Under the pieces are notes generated by a model that searched no databases, was not told the origin of the DNA, and saw only the letters and a program-made list of their open reading frames with translations. This document shows, in pieces, positions 51,917 through 63,787 of a DNA stretch of 64,000 nt. The stretch is from Streptomyces thinghirensis (GTDB lineage: Bacteria; Actinomycetota; Actinomycetia; Streptomycetales; Streptomycetaceae): contig JAKFGP010000050.1 of the NCBI GenBank assembly GCA_021502835.1, positions 248,001-312,000 on the forward strand, read 5' to 3'. Made by a program: the position numbers and the translations under genes. Numbering within the stretch: the first letter of the stretch is position 1; each line of letters opens with the position of its first letter.

Positions 51917-54392
51917 ATGCCCTTAAGAGGGTTGAGCGCGAGAAGCAGAGGCTGGGCGGCGTTCGCGACCGCCGGGTTCGTCGCCGCGGGACTGTTGGCG
52001 GGCCCCACCGCCAGTGCGCGCGACCGGCGCCGGATCCGTCCCTGACAACGATGTCGATCAAGTCGCCGCCCGGCGGCGCCAACGTACGTGTGCTGATCTT
52101 CTACGGTTCCGCCGCTGGCCGGGGACGAGTCCCCGGTCGTGAACGCCGGGATCGCGGCCATCGAGCGGATCGGGCTGACCGGTCCGTCCGGGGAGCGCTT
52201 CCAGGTCGAGGCCACGGACAACGCCTCGGTGTTCACCAATGAGAAGAGGCTCGGCCGCTTCAACGCGGTCGTGTTCCTCACCGGCGGCGGTGACGTCCTC
52301 GATCCGGCACAGGAGGCGGGTCTGGAGGCGTACATGGAGGCCGGCGGTGGATTCGTCGGCATCCACGACGCCGCCCGCGCGGAGCCGTACTGGACTGGTT
52401 CACCGGTCTGGTCGGTGCCCGCCCGGCCGCCTCCAGCCCGACCAGGTGTAGCGGGGCCACCGTCGAGGTCGGCGACCGGCGCCATCCGGCCGCCAAGGAC
52501 CTGCCGGTGCAGTGGAAGCGGCCCGACCAGTGGATGAACTGGGTGGAGAACCCGTCCGGGGACGTGCACACCGTGGCCCGGGTGCGCGAGTCGACGTACC
52601 AGCCCGGTGCGAGCGCCAACGGCTGGGACCACCTGGTCGGCTGGTGCCGGGACTACGACGGCGGCCGGTCCTTCTACACCGGCATGGGCGGCACGGTGTC
52701 GTCGTACGACGAGACCGACTTCCGCACTCATTCTGCGCGGCGCCCTCATGTGGACGACACGCCTGGCGCAGGCCGACTGCAAGGCGACCATCGACGGCAA
52801 CTACAAGGCCGAGCGGCTCACCGAGCCCAACCAGCCTCGGCCAGAACGACCAGATCGGGCGAGCCGCACGGCCTGGTCACCGCACCAGACGGCTGCGTGT
52901 TCTCCATAACGTGGCCGCGGCGGGGCGCGGATCCTCCCCAGCCCGTGGTCACCGACTGGAACGACCCGGACATCGGAGTGCAAGGGCGAGATCCACGTCT
53001 GGGACCCGAAGACCGACAAGGTCACGCTCGCCGGTGAACTGACCGGCTTCGGCGCAACAAGCGGTGGCGGCGACGAGCTGATCAAGGTCGAGGAGGGTCT
53101 GCTCGGCATCGAGCTGGACCCGGACTTCGCGGCGAACGGCTGGGTGTACCTGCACTACACGCCGCACTCCGAGATCAACCGCGAGACGCACATGGCCGAG
53201 CGGCGGGTCTCCGCTTCACGCTCGACCAGGCGACCAACAAGCTGACCTGGGCAGCGAGAAGGTGCTGCTCGGCGGCCGGTGCAGATCCACAGTTGCTGCC
53301 ACGCGGGCGGCGGGATGGCCTGGACCCAAGGGCAACCTGTACATCGCGACGGGTGACAACAACTCCAGTGGTTCAGCGGCGGTTACTCGGGCAACAACCC
53401 GGAGCCCAACTTCAAGGGCGTGTCCTTCGCCGACGCGCGCGCCGCACCGCCGGCAACACCAACAACCTCAACGGCAAGATCCTGCGCATCCACCCGGAGC
53501 CGGACGGGACGTACACGCCCCCGAGGGCACCTCTTCACCGGCGAGGAGATCGCCGAGGGCGGCGGTCAAGACGCGCGGCGAGATCTACGTGATGGGTGTA
53601 CGCAACCCGGCGCGCATCTCCGTCGACAAGAAGACCGACACGCTCTACGCGGGCTGGGTCGGTCCGGACGCCGGTTCTCCGTCGCCGACGTGGGTCCGGC
53701 GAAGTACGACACGTTCGCCGCGACTACCGAGGCGGGCAACCGGGGATGGCCGTACTGCATGGGCAACAAGCAGCCGTACCGACCGAACCGCCGGACCCGT
53801 CGAAGCCGCTGGTTGGTACGACTGCGACGCCCCGAAGAACGAGTCGCCGAACAACGACGGCCTGGTCAACCTGCCACCGGTGACCGGCAACAACATCCGG
53901 TACCGCCGCAGGGCGGCGGACCCGATTTCTCGCGCGACGAGAACGGGATCCCGTCGTACAAGCAGGAGGAGGCCACCTAGCTGCCGCCCTGGCTCAAGGG
54001 CGGTGGCCAGGCCGCGATGAACGGCCTGGTTCTCACCGCTACGACGCCGACAGCACCAGGAGACCGGCCCGCGTACTGACGGCAAGTGGTTCGTCGGTGA
54101 CTTCTACGACTCGGACCAGCCGCGCAACGCGGTGCTGATGGACCCGGAAGACACTCGGGCGACGGCGGTCTGCCGGTGCACTCGGAGTCATTGAAGAAGA
54201 TCGTGCCGGTCGGCAACGACGGCATCAAGAACCTGATGTGGCTGGAAGTTCCGGCCCGGACGGCGCGCTGTACGTCCTCGACTACGGCCGCGCTTCTTTC
54301 ACCTCGACTCCAAGTCGGCCCTGTGGCGGGTCACCTACGAGGGCGGTGGGCCGACGCCGGCCGCCGGACAGCTGGCGAGGGGGTCTGAGTGA
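51917..54392 (+). CDS. Secreted ThuA - glucose/sorbosone dehydrogenase fusion
   Basis: This is an exported protein of about 825 residues. A signal peptide [20 protein letters not shown] leads to PTASA. The ThuA-like domain reads [32 protein letters not shown] and [20 protein letters not shown], then [13 protein letters not shown] and [20 protein letters not shown]. The six-bladed PQQ-type sugar dehydrogenase domain has [72 protein letters not shown] and [20 protein letters not shown]. It ends near [12 protein letters not shown] and a low-complexity tail. ATG 51917 follows GAGGAGG. Its stop overlaps the next start (GTGA at 54389-54392), so both proteins are co-translated. Many breaks. Dehydrogenase activity is by family; the sugar is unknown. 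Confidence 0.88.
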
Positions 54393-56603
54393 TACGCCAA
54401 CGAAGAATGTGGGCCGCCTTGTTGGCCGGCCTGCTGATGATGCTCGGTCTGCAGGCGACGTCCGCGTCCGGGCAGCCCTAAGGGGCTTCGGCCGGGGCTG
54501 AGGCCGCCGACCAGGTCCTCACCTGGACCGCCGGCAACGACATCACCAAGTACACGTCCGCGCCCGAGACGGCGGTGGCCGGTCCGGCCACGATCGTCTT
54601 CGAGAACAGGTGCGGCGACCGGCAACACCACCGGCATGCCGCACACGCTGACGTTCATGACCAGCGACCCCGAGTACAACCAGGACGTCCAGCTGAACAT
54701 CCTGGCCAACCCGGGCGACGACCAGGGTGGCAAGCACACCGCCGAGGTCACCCTCACCCCGGCCGCTACATGTACCACTGCACGATCCCCGGCCACGGGG
54801 AGATGAAGGGCGTGCTCGTGGTGACCGAGGGCGGCGGTGGCGAGGACACCACCGCGCCCGCGACCTCGGCGGACGTCGGCGGCACGCAGAACGCGGACGG
54901 CGCCTACGTGGCGTCCCGCGAGCGTGACGCTCGGCGCCACCGACGAGGGTGGCTCGGCGCTCACCGGATCGAGTACGCGATCGGTGCCGACGGTGCCTGG
55001 CAGCCGTACACCACGCCGGTCGTCGTCGACCAGGTCGGCGACTACACGGTGCGCTACCGGGCGTTCGACAGGCGGGCAACGCCGCCGCCGAGAAGAGCGT
55101 CACGTTCACCCGTGGTCGCCCCCGACAGCGACGACACGACCGCGCCGGAGACCTCGGCGACGGTCAGTGGTGAGAAGAATCCGGACGGCGCGTACATCGA
55201 CATGGCGACGGTGACCGTCACCGCCTCCGACACCGGTTCCGGCGTCAACACCATCGAGTACGCGGTCGGTGACGGCGCCTGGCAGGCGTACACCGCGCCC
55301 GTGATGGTGCACGAGGTCGGCGAGCACACCGTGCGCTACCGCGCCACCGACAAGGCGGGCAACGCCGCGGCGGAGAAGAGCGTCGCCTTCACCGTCGTCG
55401 CCGCTCCTCGCAGGACACCGCCCCGCCGGTGACCGGCGCGACCGTGAGGGCACCAAGGACTCCGACGGCGCGTACGTCGGCAGCGCCAAGGTGACCGTCA
55501 GCGCCACCGACGAGGGCGGCTCCGGCGTGGCCGGCGTGGAGTACTCGCTCGACGCCGGGCCGTACCTGGCGTACACCGAGCCGGTGGTCGTCGACCGTGT
55601 GGGCCGGCACACCGTGGCCTACCGGGCGAGCGACAAGGCGGGCAACACCTCCGAGCCGCTGACCGTGAGCTTCACGGTGGTGTCGGGTCAGGTGCCGCCG
55701 CCGCCCTGCCCGGAGTACGACGAACGCTCACGTGATCGTCGGCACGGTCGACACGGGTGTGCCGAACCGGGTCACGAACAACCGGTGCCGGATCAACGAG
55801 ATGATCGAGGACGAGAAGGAGTGGACGTCCCAGCAGCTGTTCCTGAAGCACGTGCGGGGAGTCATGGACGCGCTCCTGGACGAGGGCGTCGTCGACCGCC
55901 GGGAGTACCGGGTGATCAACAAGGCCGCCCGTCGTCGAAGATCGGCACGCCCGGCCAGACCGAGGGCTACCGCGCGATCCTCGACGGGACCCAGGAGTCC
56001 TTCGCGAAGTGGAGCAGGTGGGCGGCGGTTCGTTCGGGCTGAACGACGACGGCTCGATCACCTCCAGCACCAGCACGCCGGGCATGGGCATGCCGTTCCC
56101 CGAGCGCAAGTACGGGGACTTCTCGCTGAAGCTCCAGTGGCGTGACGACGCCGCGGGCACCGCCAACACCAACGGCGGCGTCTTCGTGCGCTTCTGCAGG
56201 TCCACGACCACCCGGAGGAGTCCCGGCCGGAGTGGGTCGCCATCAAGTACGGCACGAGGTGCAGGTGTTCGTTGGTCCGACCGGCGACATGTACAAGTCG
56301 GGGTCGATCTACGGCTTCGACCGGGTGGGTCTCGCCGGGGCCGGAGTGACGGAGAAGGGCACCTGGAACGACTACGAGATCCGCGTGGTCGACCAGCACT
56401 CCTCCATCTACCGCAACGGCGTGCTGATCAACGAGTTCGGACTACACCGGCGGCCAGGACTTCACCCCGCCGCGCTCGGACGACCCGCACGGACGGGCGC
56501 GGTTCGCCTCCGGCTACCTCGGACTCCAGGTGCACGGCACGACGGGACGTGGTCTCGTACCCGGGACGTCCGGATCAAGGAGCCGCAGCTCAGCTCTCCC
56601 TGA
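54389..56603 (+). CDS. Secreted cupredoxin - Ig-like repeats - DUF1080 protein
   Basis: This is an exported multidomain protein of about 735 residues. A signal peptide MWAALLAGLLMMLGLQATSA is followed by one frame break. A blue-copper domain is seen as TWTAGNDITKYTSAPETAVA, GMPHTLTFMTSD and YMYHCTIPGHGEMKGVLVVT, with His, Cys, His and Met ligands. Three Ig-like repeats follow (54846-55685). After a PPPPCPEYDE linker comes NNRCRINEMIEDEKEWTSQQ with LFLKHVRGVMDALLDEGVVD. The C-terminal concanavalin-like DUF1080 domain has SFGLNDDGSITSSTSTPGMG, YGDFSLKLQWRDDAAGTANT, NGGVFVRF, KGTWNDYEIRVVDQHSSIYR and NGVLINEF. GTG 54389 overlaps the preceding stop. DUF1080 relatives act on 3-keto-glycosides; here that is inference. 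Confidence 0.85.
54846..55685 (+). repeat. Three tandem repeats of about 280 bp encoding Ig-like modules
   Basis: Three units begin near 54846, 55130 and 55418. Each encodes D-T-AP-T-A-V-G followed by DGAY, a VTV-A-D-GSG core, a YxxGxxG region and GxHTVxYRAxDKAGNxxxxxSxxFTVV. The DKAGN motif occurs in all three (once frame-shifted, near 55065). This is protein-level repetition, not a CRISPR or satellite. Confidence 0.85.
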
Positions 56604-57645
56604 GGGCGCGGCTTCTTCGCGCGGCTCGGCCTGTACCTGGCTGGGTTCCCCCGGCATCTTCGGATACTCGGGCGGGCACGGCACAGATCGGCGAGCCCGT
56701 GGTCGTGTTCGTCCTTCGTCGCCAGTTCTAGCAGGGCGTCGAGGGAGTATGCCCTGATACCGTCCATGCCCGCGTGCATCGTCGCCGAGTTCGGGCGAAG
56801 CGCGCGGGCATGGTCGGATGTCGAAGTCCTCCGGGTGCGCGACGCCCACCTCGTCCCAGCGCAGCGGTGTGGAGGACGGGGGCGTGCGGGGGGGCGTACG
56901 GAGTAGGTGGAGGCGATGGTGTGGTCGCGTGGGCGGTCTGGTTGTAGTCGATGAAGATGGCTCGCCGCGCCTCCTCCTTCCACCACCTTGATGGTCGTTT
57001 CCGCTCGGGCATCCGCCGTTCCATCTCGCGTCCCATCGGCGATGGCGGCGCGCCGCACCTGGTGAAGGTCCAGCGCGCGGCTCGATCGGCACGAAGACGT
57101 GATGCCCGTCCACCGGAGGTTAGGCCGCGCCCGCCAGCCCGCCGAACTCGCCAGTACTCGCACGCAGTACGGGAGCGGCGCGGGCGGCGTCGTCGTAGTC
57201 GGTGCCGGGCTGCGGGTCGAGGTCGATGCGCAGTTCGTCGGGGTGGTCGACGGGCGTCGCTCCAGCACCGGCCAGGTGGAAGGTGAGGGTGCCGTACTGG
57301 GCGGCGGCCCACAGCACCGCCGCTCTCTCGGTGGGACATCCCTCCTCGGGCGCCGCGTCCGGGCTGGGGAAAGTGATTGGGCGGTGGGGATCCAGTCGGG
57401 CATGCCCTGGGCGCGCTGCTTCAGGTAGAACCACCGGCGGTGACGCCGTCCGGGTAGCGCTGGAGGGTGTGAGTCGGCCGGTCGTGCAGGGCGCGCAGGA
57501 TGCCGGGGGCGACCGCCTGGTAGTGACCGGGCCACGTCAGAGCTTGTGTAGCCGTGTCCGGGAAGAAGACCTTGCCCGGGCTGGCAGCCGCACGGTCTGG
57601 CCCGCCTCGCTTCCAGTTCCACCGCTTCCGCCCGGTGCGAGCCAC
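56590..57645 (-). CDS. Stand-alone LigD polymerase (primase-like) domain protein
   Basis: This is a DNA-repair polymerase of the archaeo-eukaryotic primase fold, used with Ku and ligase in bacterial non-homologous end joining. Near the N-terminus SPGKVFFPDT is followed by YQAVAPGILRALHDRPT and LQRYPDGVTAG. FYLKQRAQGMPDWIPTA comes next. YGTLTFHLAGAGATPVDHPD and ELRIDLDPQPGTDYDDAARA carry the catalytic DLD. HQVRRAAIA, FIDYNQTA and STPLRWDEVGVAHPEDFDI-type segments appear in shifting frames. About 330 residues is expected. The ATG at 57645 is approximate; the stop at 56590 overlaps the convergent DUF1080 gene by 14 bases. No ligase or nuclease domain is attached. Confidence 0.83.
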
Positions 57646-57793
57646 GGCGTTGCACCGCGGGTACCCTGCACATCAGCGACGGCTCTCGCCCGGGGCCGCG
57701 CCTCGAACTCCACGTTCCCGGGCGGCACCTCGAGTCCGGCGCGGCACCCGCACTCGGCCGGTTTGTTGTCGTCAGCGCCGCGCCGCCGGTCTC

Positions 57794-59496
<1,703 letters not shown>

Positions 59497-59683
59497 GGGT
59501 GATCCGCCATATCGGAAGACGAAACAGGTGGCCGATACGGAGCGGGCAGCGAATCACGCCGCTTGCACGCGGCGGCACCGGCGCCCGGTCTCCCCGGGGC
59601 GGTATCAGATGTAGAAGTAGTAGAACCTGATCACCCGTCCACCCTAACAGGCGAGGAATCCGGGCCGCTCATACAGTCGGACC

Positions 59684-60740
59684 ATGGGATCTGCCCGTGA
59701 TGCCGCCCGTCTAGCCGATGCTCGCCAAGTCCGTGGCGAAGATCCCGCTGCGGCACTACGAGGCGAAGTGGGACGGGTTCCGGTCGATCGTGTTCCGCGA
59801 CGGCGCCAGAGGTCGAGCTCGGCAGCCGTACCGGCAAGCCGCCGACCAGGTACTTCCCGGAGCTGGTGGAGGTGGTGCGGGAACGCTGCCCGAGCGTTGC
59901 GTAGTGGACGGGGAGATCGATCGCACGGGAGGACACCTCGATTTCGACGCGCTCACCGAGCGGATCCATCCGGCGGACTCCCGGGTGCGGATGCTGGCCG
60001 AGAGTGACGCCCGCCTCGCTCGTGGCCTTCGACCTGCTGGCGCTGGACGACGAGTCGCCCTTGCCGACGTGCCGCTGGCCGACTGGCGGGGTTTGCTGGT
60101 CCGGACGCCGTCCGAGGTGACGCCGCCCGTGCAACGTGGCGCCGGCCACGGACGACATCGAGGTGGCCCGGCAGTGGTTCGAGCAGGCGAGGGGGGGACT
60201 GGACGGTGTCAGCCAGTGCCGCTCGACCTGCGCTACCGCCAGACGAGCGGGCCATGTACAAGATCAAGCACGAGCGCACCGCGGACGTGGTCGTCGCCGG
60301 CTACCGCCTCCACAAGAGCGGTCCCGTGGTCGGCTCACTGCTCCTCGGCCTCTACGACGACCGGGGGCGTCCTCCAGCACGTAGGTGAGCGCGGCCTTCA
60401 CCATGAAGCGCCGCGCCGAACTGGTGGAGGAGCTGGAGCCGTTGCGCATGGACGACGCCCGGGCCATCCGTGGGCCGCCTGGGCCGAGGAATCGGCGCAC
60501 GAATCGCCCGGCTGCCCGGCGCCCCCAGCCGCTGGTCGGGCAAGAAGGACCTGTCCTGGCGCCGCTCAGGCCGGAGCGGGTCGTCGAGGTGGCGTACGAC
60601 CACATGGAGAACGGGGCGCGCTTCCGGCACACGGCCTGCTTCCGCCGCTGGCGCCTCGGACCGACACCCGAGAGCTGCACGTACGCCCAACTGGAGGAGC
60701 CGGTCCGCTACGACCTGGCGGAGATCCTCGCGGGCCCTGA
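59684..60740 (+). CDS. ATP-dependent DNA ligase (LigC/LigD-ligase type)
   Basis: This is a DNA end-joining ligase of about 350 residues. The reconstructed start reads MDLPVMPPV, then PMLAKSVAKIPLRHYEAKWD and GFRSIVFRDGA. The active-site Lys is in EAKWDGFR near 59760. ERCVVDGEI carries motif III, and LDFDALTERIHPADSRVRML follows. AMYKIKHERTADVVVAGYRL carries motifs IV/V, with HKSGPVVGSLLLGLYDDRG. The OB-fold region has LRPERVVEVAYDHMENGARF, RHTACFRRWR and YDLAEILAG. ATG 59684 is used; breaks lie near 59690, 59810, 59925, 60015, 60120, 60200, 60370 and 60470. The stop is approximate. Confidence 0.88.
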
Positions 60741-60766
60741 AGGCGCCGCGAGGGCACCCCGAGGTC

Positions 60767-61946
60767 TTACGGCTTCATCAGGACCTTGACCGCGCCCTCC
60801 TGCTTCTTCTGGAACATCTCGTACGCGTGCGGCGCGTCCGTCAGCGGCACCCGGTGGGTGTTGCGTCGTCGACGCCGAGCGGGTCCTCGTCCGTCAGGTA
60901 GGAATGATCTCGTCGCTCCAGCGGCGTACGTTCGCCTGCCCCATCCGCAGGAGCTGATTCAAGCTTGTCGAACATCGTGAGCATCGGCATCGGGTCGGGC
61001 CATGCTGTAGACGCCGGACAGCGAGATCGTGCCGCCGCGCCGCACCAGGTCGATGGCGGTGTAGAGGGCGGCGAGCCGGTCGACGCTGAAGCGGCCCGCC
61101 AGCTTGCCGCCGATGGCCCGGGGCATCACCGCGCGGGCCTGCTGCACCAGCTTGCGGCTGCCGCCGTGTGCCCTGGTACCGACCGCGTCGATCACGGCGT
61201 CCGGGCCCCGGCCGTCGGTCTCGTTCTGGATGGCGGCGACGAGTCTTCCTTCGCTGTCGAAGGAGCGCAGGTCGTACGTCCTCCACGCGCCCTGCCGTAC
61301 CGTCGCAGCCGCCCGGCACGAGGTCCACGCCGAACACCCGTCCGGCGCTCTGGACCTGGGCGACCCGGCAGGCCATGTCGCCGATCGCCGCGTCGAGCAT
61401 CGAGGACGCTGCCGCCCTGGGGGCGGCGCGGTGGTGACCGCCTGCCAGGCGGTGTGTTGCGGACGTCGGAGTATAGATCTAGGCGGTCGTCGGCCGGCCC
61501 CTCCGGCACCGATCGGGCCGTACCTGGGTTCGCGGCACGCGCAGGTACTCGGCCTGGCCGCCGGGGACCGCGCTCGTACAGGCGGGTGTAGCCGAACAAA
61601 GGGCGCCCATGCCCCTCGCCGGTGACCTGGTGGTTCCCGCACTGGGTCGGCAGTCCGGTGCCGCACATGAAGCAGCAGTTCGCATCGCGATCTGGAACGG
61701 TTCACGACCCGGTCGCCGGGCCGCAGACCGGTCACCTGGAGCCGACCTCCACGATGCCCATGGGCTCGTGGCCGAGGATGTCGCTCCTCGGTGTCATGAA
61801 CGGCGTGAGCACCTCGTGTTGCGGCAGGTCGGAGCCGCACAGCTCGGAGGACGACACGGATGACCGCGTCCGTCGGTTCCTGGATTCTCGGGTCGGGCAC
61901 CTCTCCACCCGCACGTCCCGCTTGCCTGCCACGTCACTGCCTTCAT
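60767..61946 (-). CDS. Zinc-dependent alcohol dehydrogenase family protein
   Basis: This is a medium-chain dehydrogenase of about 390 residues of the formaldehyde/glutathione-independent type. The N-terminus is MKAVTW followed by KRDVRVERCP in another frame. VSSSELCGSDLPQHEVLTPF carries the catalytic-zinc Cys, and SDILGHEPMGIVE the His/Glu pair. MCGTGLPTQCG is part of a structural-zinc Cys cluster. PADDRLDLYSDVRNT, DMACRVAQVQSAGRVFGVDL, DAVIDAVGTRAHGGSRKLVQ and DLVRRGGTISLSGVYSMARP follow. YLTDEDPLGVDD is near the end, and the last codons encode VLMKP with TAA at 60767. ATG 61946 is used. Many breaks. It is convergent with the ligase gene. Confidence 0.87.
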
Positions 61947-62151
61947 CGCCTCGCGTTCTCTCCGTCGCCCGTGCCTGTCGAGCCCGGTGCGGCGGCTGGT
62001 ACTCCGGGGCTTCCGCCACTGAACTGCCGCCCGGTTTCGCCGAACAGCGATTCTGGGCCGCTTTCCGTGCGCCGTACCGATTCGATCAGGTATAATAAAT
62101 GTTTAAGAAGCGCACAATCAGTGACACGGGATGGGCGGACAGGTGGTCGGA
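61947..62151. promoter_or_regulatory. Divergent intergenic region with AT-rich TATAAT island
   Basis: Between the alcohol dehydrogenase and the lipoprotein gene lies a sharply AT-rich patch around TATAAT at 62091-62096. The hexamer is a perfect -10 consensus for a plus-strand promoter, but no matching -35 is visible 16-18 bases upstream. No gene is seen. Confidence 0.45.
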
Positions 62152-63111
62152 ATGCGACGAGGGACGCACAGGCGCGGCGCGGTGGCGCACTGCTGACCGT
62201 GCGGTGGCGGTCTCGCTGGCCGCCGGCTGCACCGCGGACCTCGGCGCAGGAGGACCGGCGGGCACCTCAGCCGGAGCGGTCGCACAGTGCGGCCGGCCTG
62301 GCTCGGTGCGCCGCCGTGAAGGTCGACAACGAGCGGCCCGGCCGCAGACGGTGCTCGGGCGCCGCGACGTCGTCTACGCGGAACCGGTGGAGGGCGGGCT
62401 GAGTCGCCTGATGGCGATCTACGCGACCGAGCGTTCGAGAAGGTGGGTCCGGTGCGCAGTGCCCGTGAGTCCGACCCGGAGCCGCCGCGCCAGTTCCGAC
62501 ACCCGGCCGACGCTGGCCTTCTCCGGCGGCAGAGCAAGCTGCTGCCGCCATCGACAGCGCGCCCTGCGCGCGGAGCCACCGGAGGGGTCCGACGCCTACG
62601 TCCGCGACGACGACCGGCCCGCCCCGCACAACTCTACGTGCGCCCCGGCCGGCTGCTGCCTGCGCCAGCGTGGCGCCGACGCCCTGGCCACGGGCTTTCA
62701 CTACGGCGAGGCTCCCGAGGGCGGGCTGGTCGGTGTCCTCGCGCACCGTGCGCTATCCGTCGGCGCGTCGTTCGCCTTCACCCGGGTCCGAGAGCGGTGA
62801 CCGCTGGCTGGTCTCCCGACGGCACCCCCCGCCCGGACGGCCGACGGCGGACGCCTGCGCCGGCGACGGTCATCGTGGCAGCACGTGAACGTGCGCCGCA
62901 GTCGGACTTCCGCGACTTCCGCGGCAGGGGCTCGCCGCACGTCGAGTCGGTGGGCTCGGGACGGGCGGAGGTGCTGCGCGACGGGCGCTCGTACGACGCG
63001 GCCTGGAAGCGTGGCTCGGCGGCGGACGGCACGTCGTTCACCACGGAGGACGCAGCACGGTTGAACGCCGAGGGCTGCGGGTGGTGTTCGTCGACGGCCA
63101 GGCGCCTCTGA
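62152..63111 (+). CDS. DUF3048-domain lipoprotein
   Basis: This is an exported lipoprotein of about 320 residues. ATG 62152 follows AGGTGG. A basic N-terminus (MRRGTHRRGA) leads to LLTVAVAVSLAAGC in the reconstructed frame, whose final Cys is the lipid-modified residue near 62230. The mature domain reads VKVDNE, DVVYAEPVEGGLSRLMAIYA, TPTLAFSG-like, EPPEGSDAYVRDDDRPAPHN, ALATGFHYGEAPEGG, SASFAFT-like, DFRDFRG, VESVGSGRAEVLRDGRSYDA and WKRGSAADGTSFTTEDAARL. It ends near VFVDG. The function is unknown; DUF3048 proteins are often extracellular and may bind the cell wall. Breaks lie near 62195, 62310, 62435, 62530, 62640, 62735, 62795, 62870, 62935 and 63075. Confidence 0.82.
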
Positions 63112-63567
63112 TCAGCTCGGGGCCGCCGCGGGTCGGGTTGCGGAGCTCGGCGGCGCGTCCGCGACCCGGCGGATCAGGTCAGAAGAAGACGGCCTGCCTT
63201 CGTCGGCGGAGAGCGGGCGAGGAAGACCCGGTTCCGGGGCCGTACGCACGGTCAGCTTGCGGTGGACGCGCAGGCCCTCGTCGGTCGCGCGCAGCAGGAA
63301 CGACGGCCGTCCTGCGGGTCGCATCCGTCCAGCAACCCGCGACGGCCGAGCCGGTTGATCACCGGCGATGGTGGACCGGTCCAGCCCCACCTGCCTCCCC
63401 CACCGTGCGCTGGTCCAGGCCCGTCGGCGACCAGCGCGGGTTGAGGACCGCGAACCCGGTGAGGTGGTCTCCTCCGAGACCATCGTGTTCCACAGCAGGT
63501 AGTGCGCTCTGCGCTGCAGCCGCCGGGCCAGGTGCCCGGGGTGGGTGGTCAGGTCGACCGCGGCCAT
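63112..63567 (-). CDS. pcaV: MarR-family repressor PcaV
   Basis: This is a dimeric winged-helix repressor of about 150 residues. From memory it matches the protocatechuate-responsive regulator PcaV (SCO6704) of the beta-ketoadipate pathway. It reads MAAVDLTTHPGHLARRLQRR, then HYLLWNTMVSEETTSP. DQRTVGEAVGLDRSTIA is the recognition region and DGRRSFLLRATDEGLRVHRK the wing. LTVRTA and LSADEGR-type helices follow. ATG 63567 has AGGAG 5 bases upstream; GTG 63573 is an alternative. Breaks lie near 63505, 63470, 63400, 63355, 63300 and 63200. It is divergent from the CoA-transferase gene, the expected target, with a good operator between them. Confidence 0.85.
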   Translation of the reverse strand: MAAVDLTTHPGHLARRLQRRAHYLLWNTMVSEETTSPGSRSSTRAGRRRAWTSARWGRQVGLDRSTIAGDQPARPSRVAGRMRPAGRPSFLLRATDEGLRVHRKLTVRTAPEPGLPRPLSADEGRPSSSDLIRRVADAPPSSATRPAAAPS

Positions 63568-63587
63568 CTGCACTCCTGTGGTTATCT

Positions 63588-63605
63588 TCGTCGGTGCACT
63601 GACGA
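63588..63605. promoter_or_regulatory. 18-bp near-perfect palindrome, candidate PcaV operator
   Basis: TCGTCGGTGCACTGACGA is symmetric about GTGCAC with a single mismatched pair. It lies 20 bases upstream of the pcaV start and 183 bases before the CoA-transferase start, as expected for an autoregulated divergent MarR-family operator. Confidence 0.7.
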
Positions 63606-63787
63606 TACATCGGGCGGACGGTGACTGTCCGCTACCGCATCAGGCGTTTTACCTCGCACCTTTCTGAGGTCTTGGACGCCCCGGCCGTCCGGTGGCAGCG
63701 CGGGGAACCTCGCCGCAATACTCAGCCCTGACTAATTCGCCGGTTCGGTCCGCGATCCGGGGCGCCTGAAGAGATGGGGCTTCTCGG

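Noticed and set aside
54846..55685. Possible CRISPR or satellite array
   Set aside because: The repeats are about 280 bp, coding, diverged at DNA level and encode Ig-like modules.
62091..62096. TATAAT as a proven promoter
   Set aside because: The hexamer is perfect but no -35 element is seen at 16-18 bases, so it is kept only as an AT-rich candidate.
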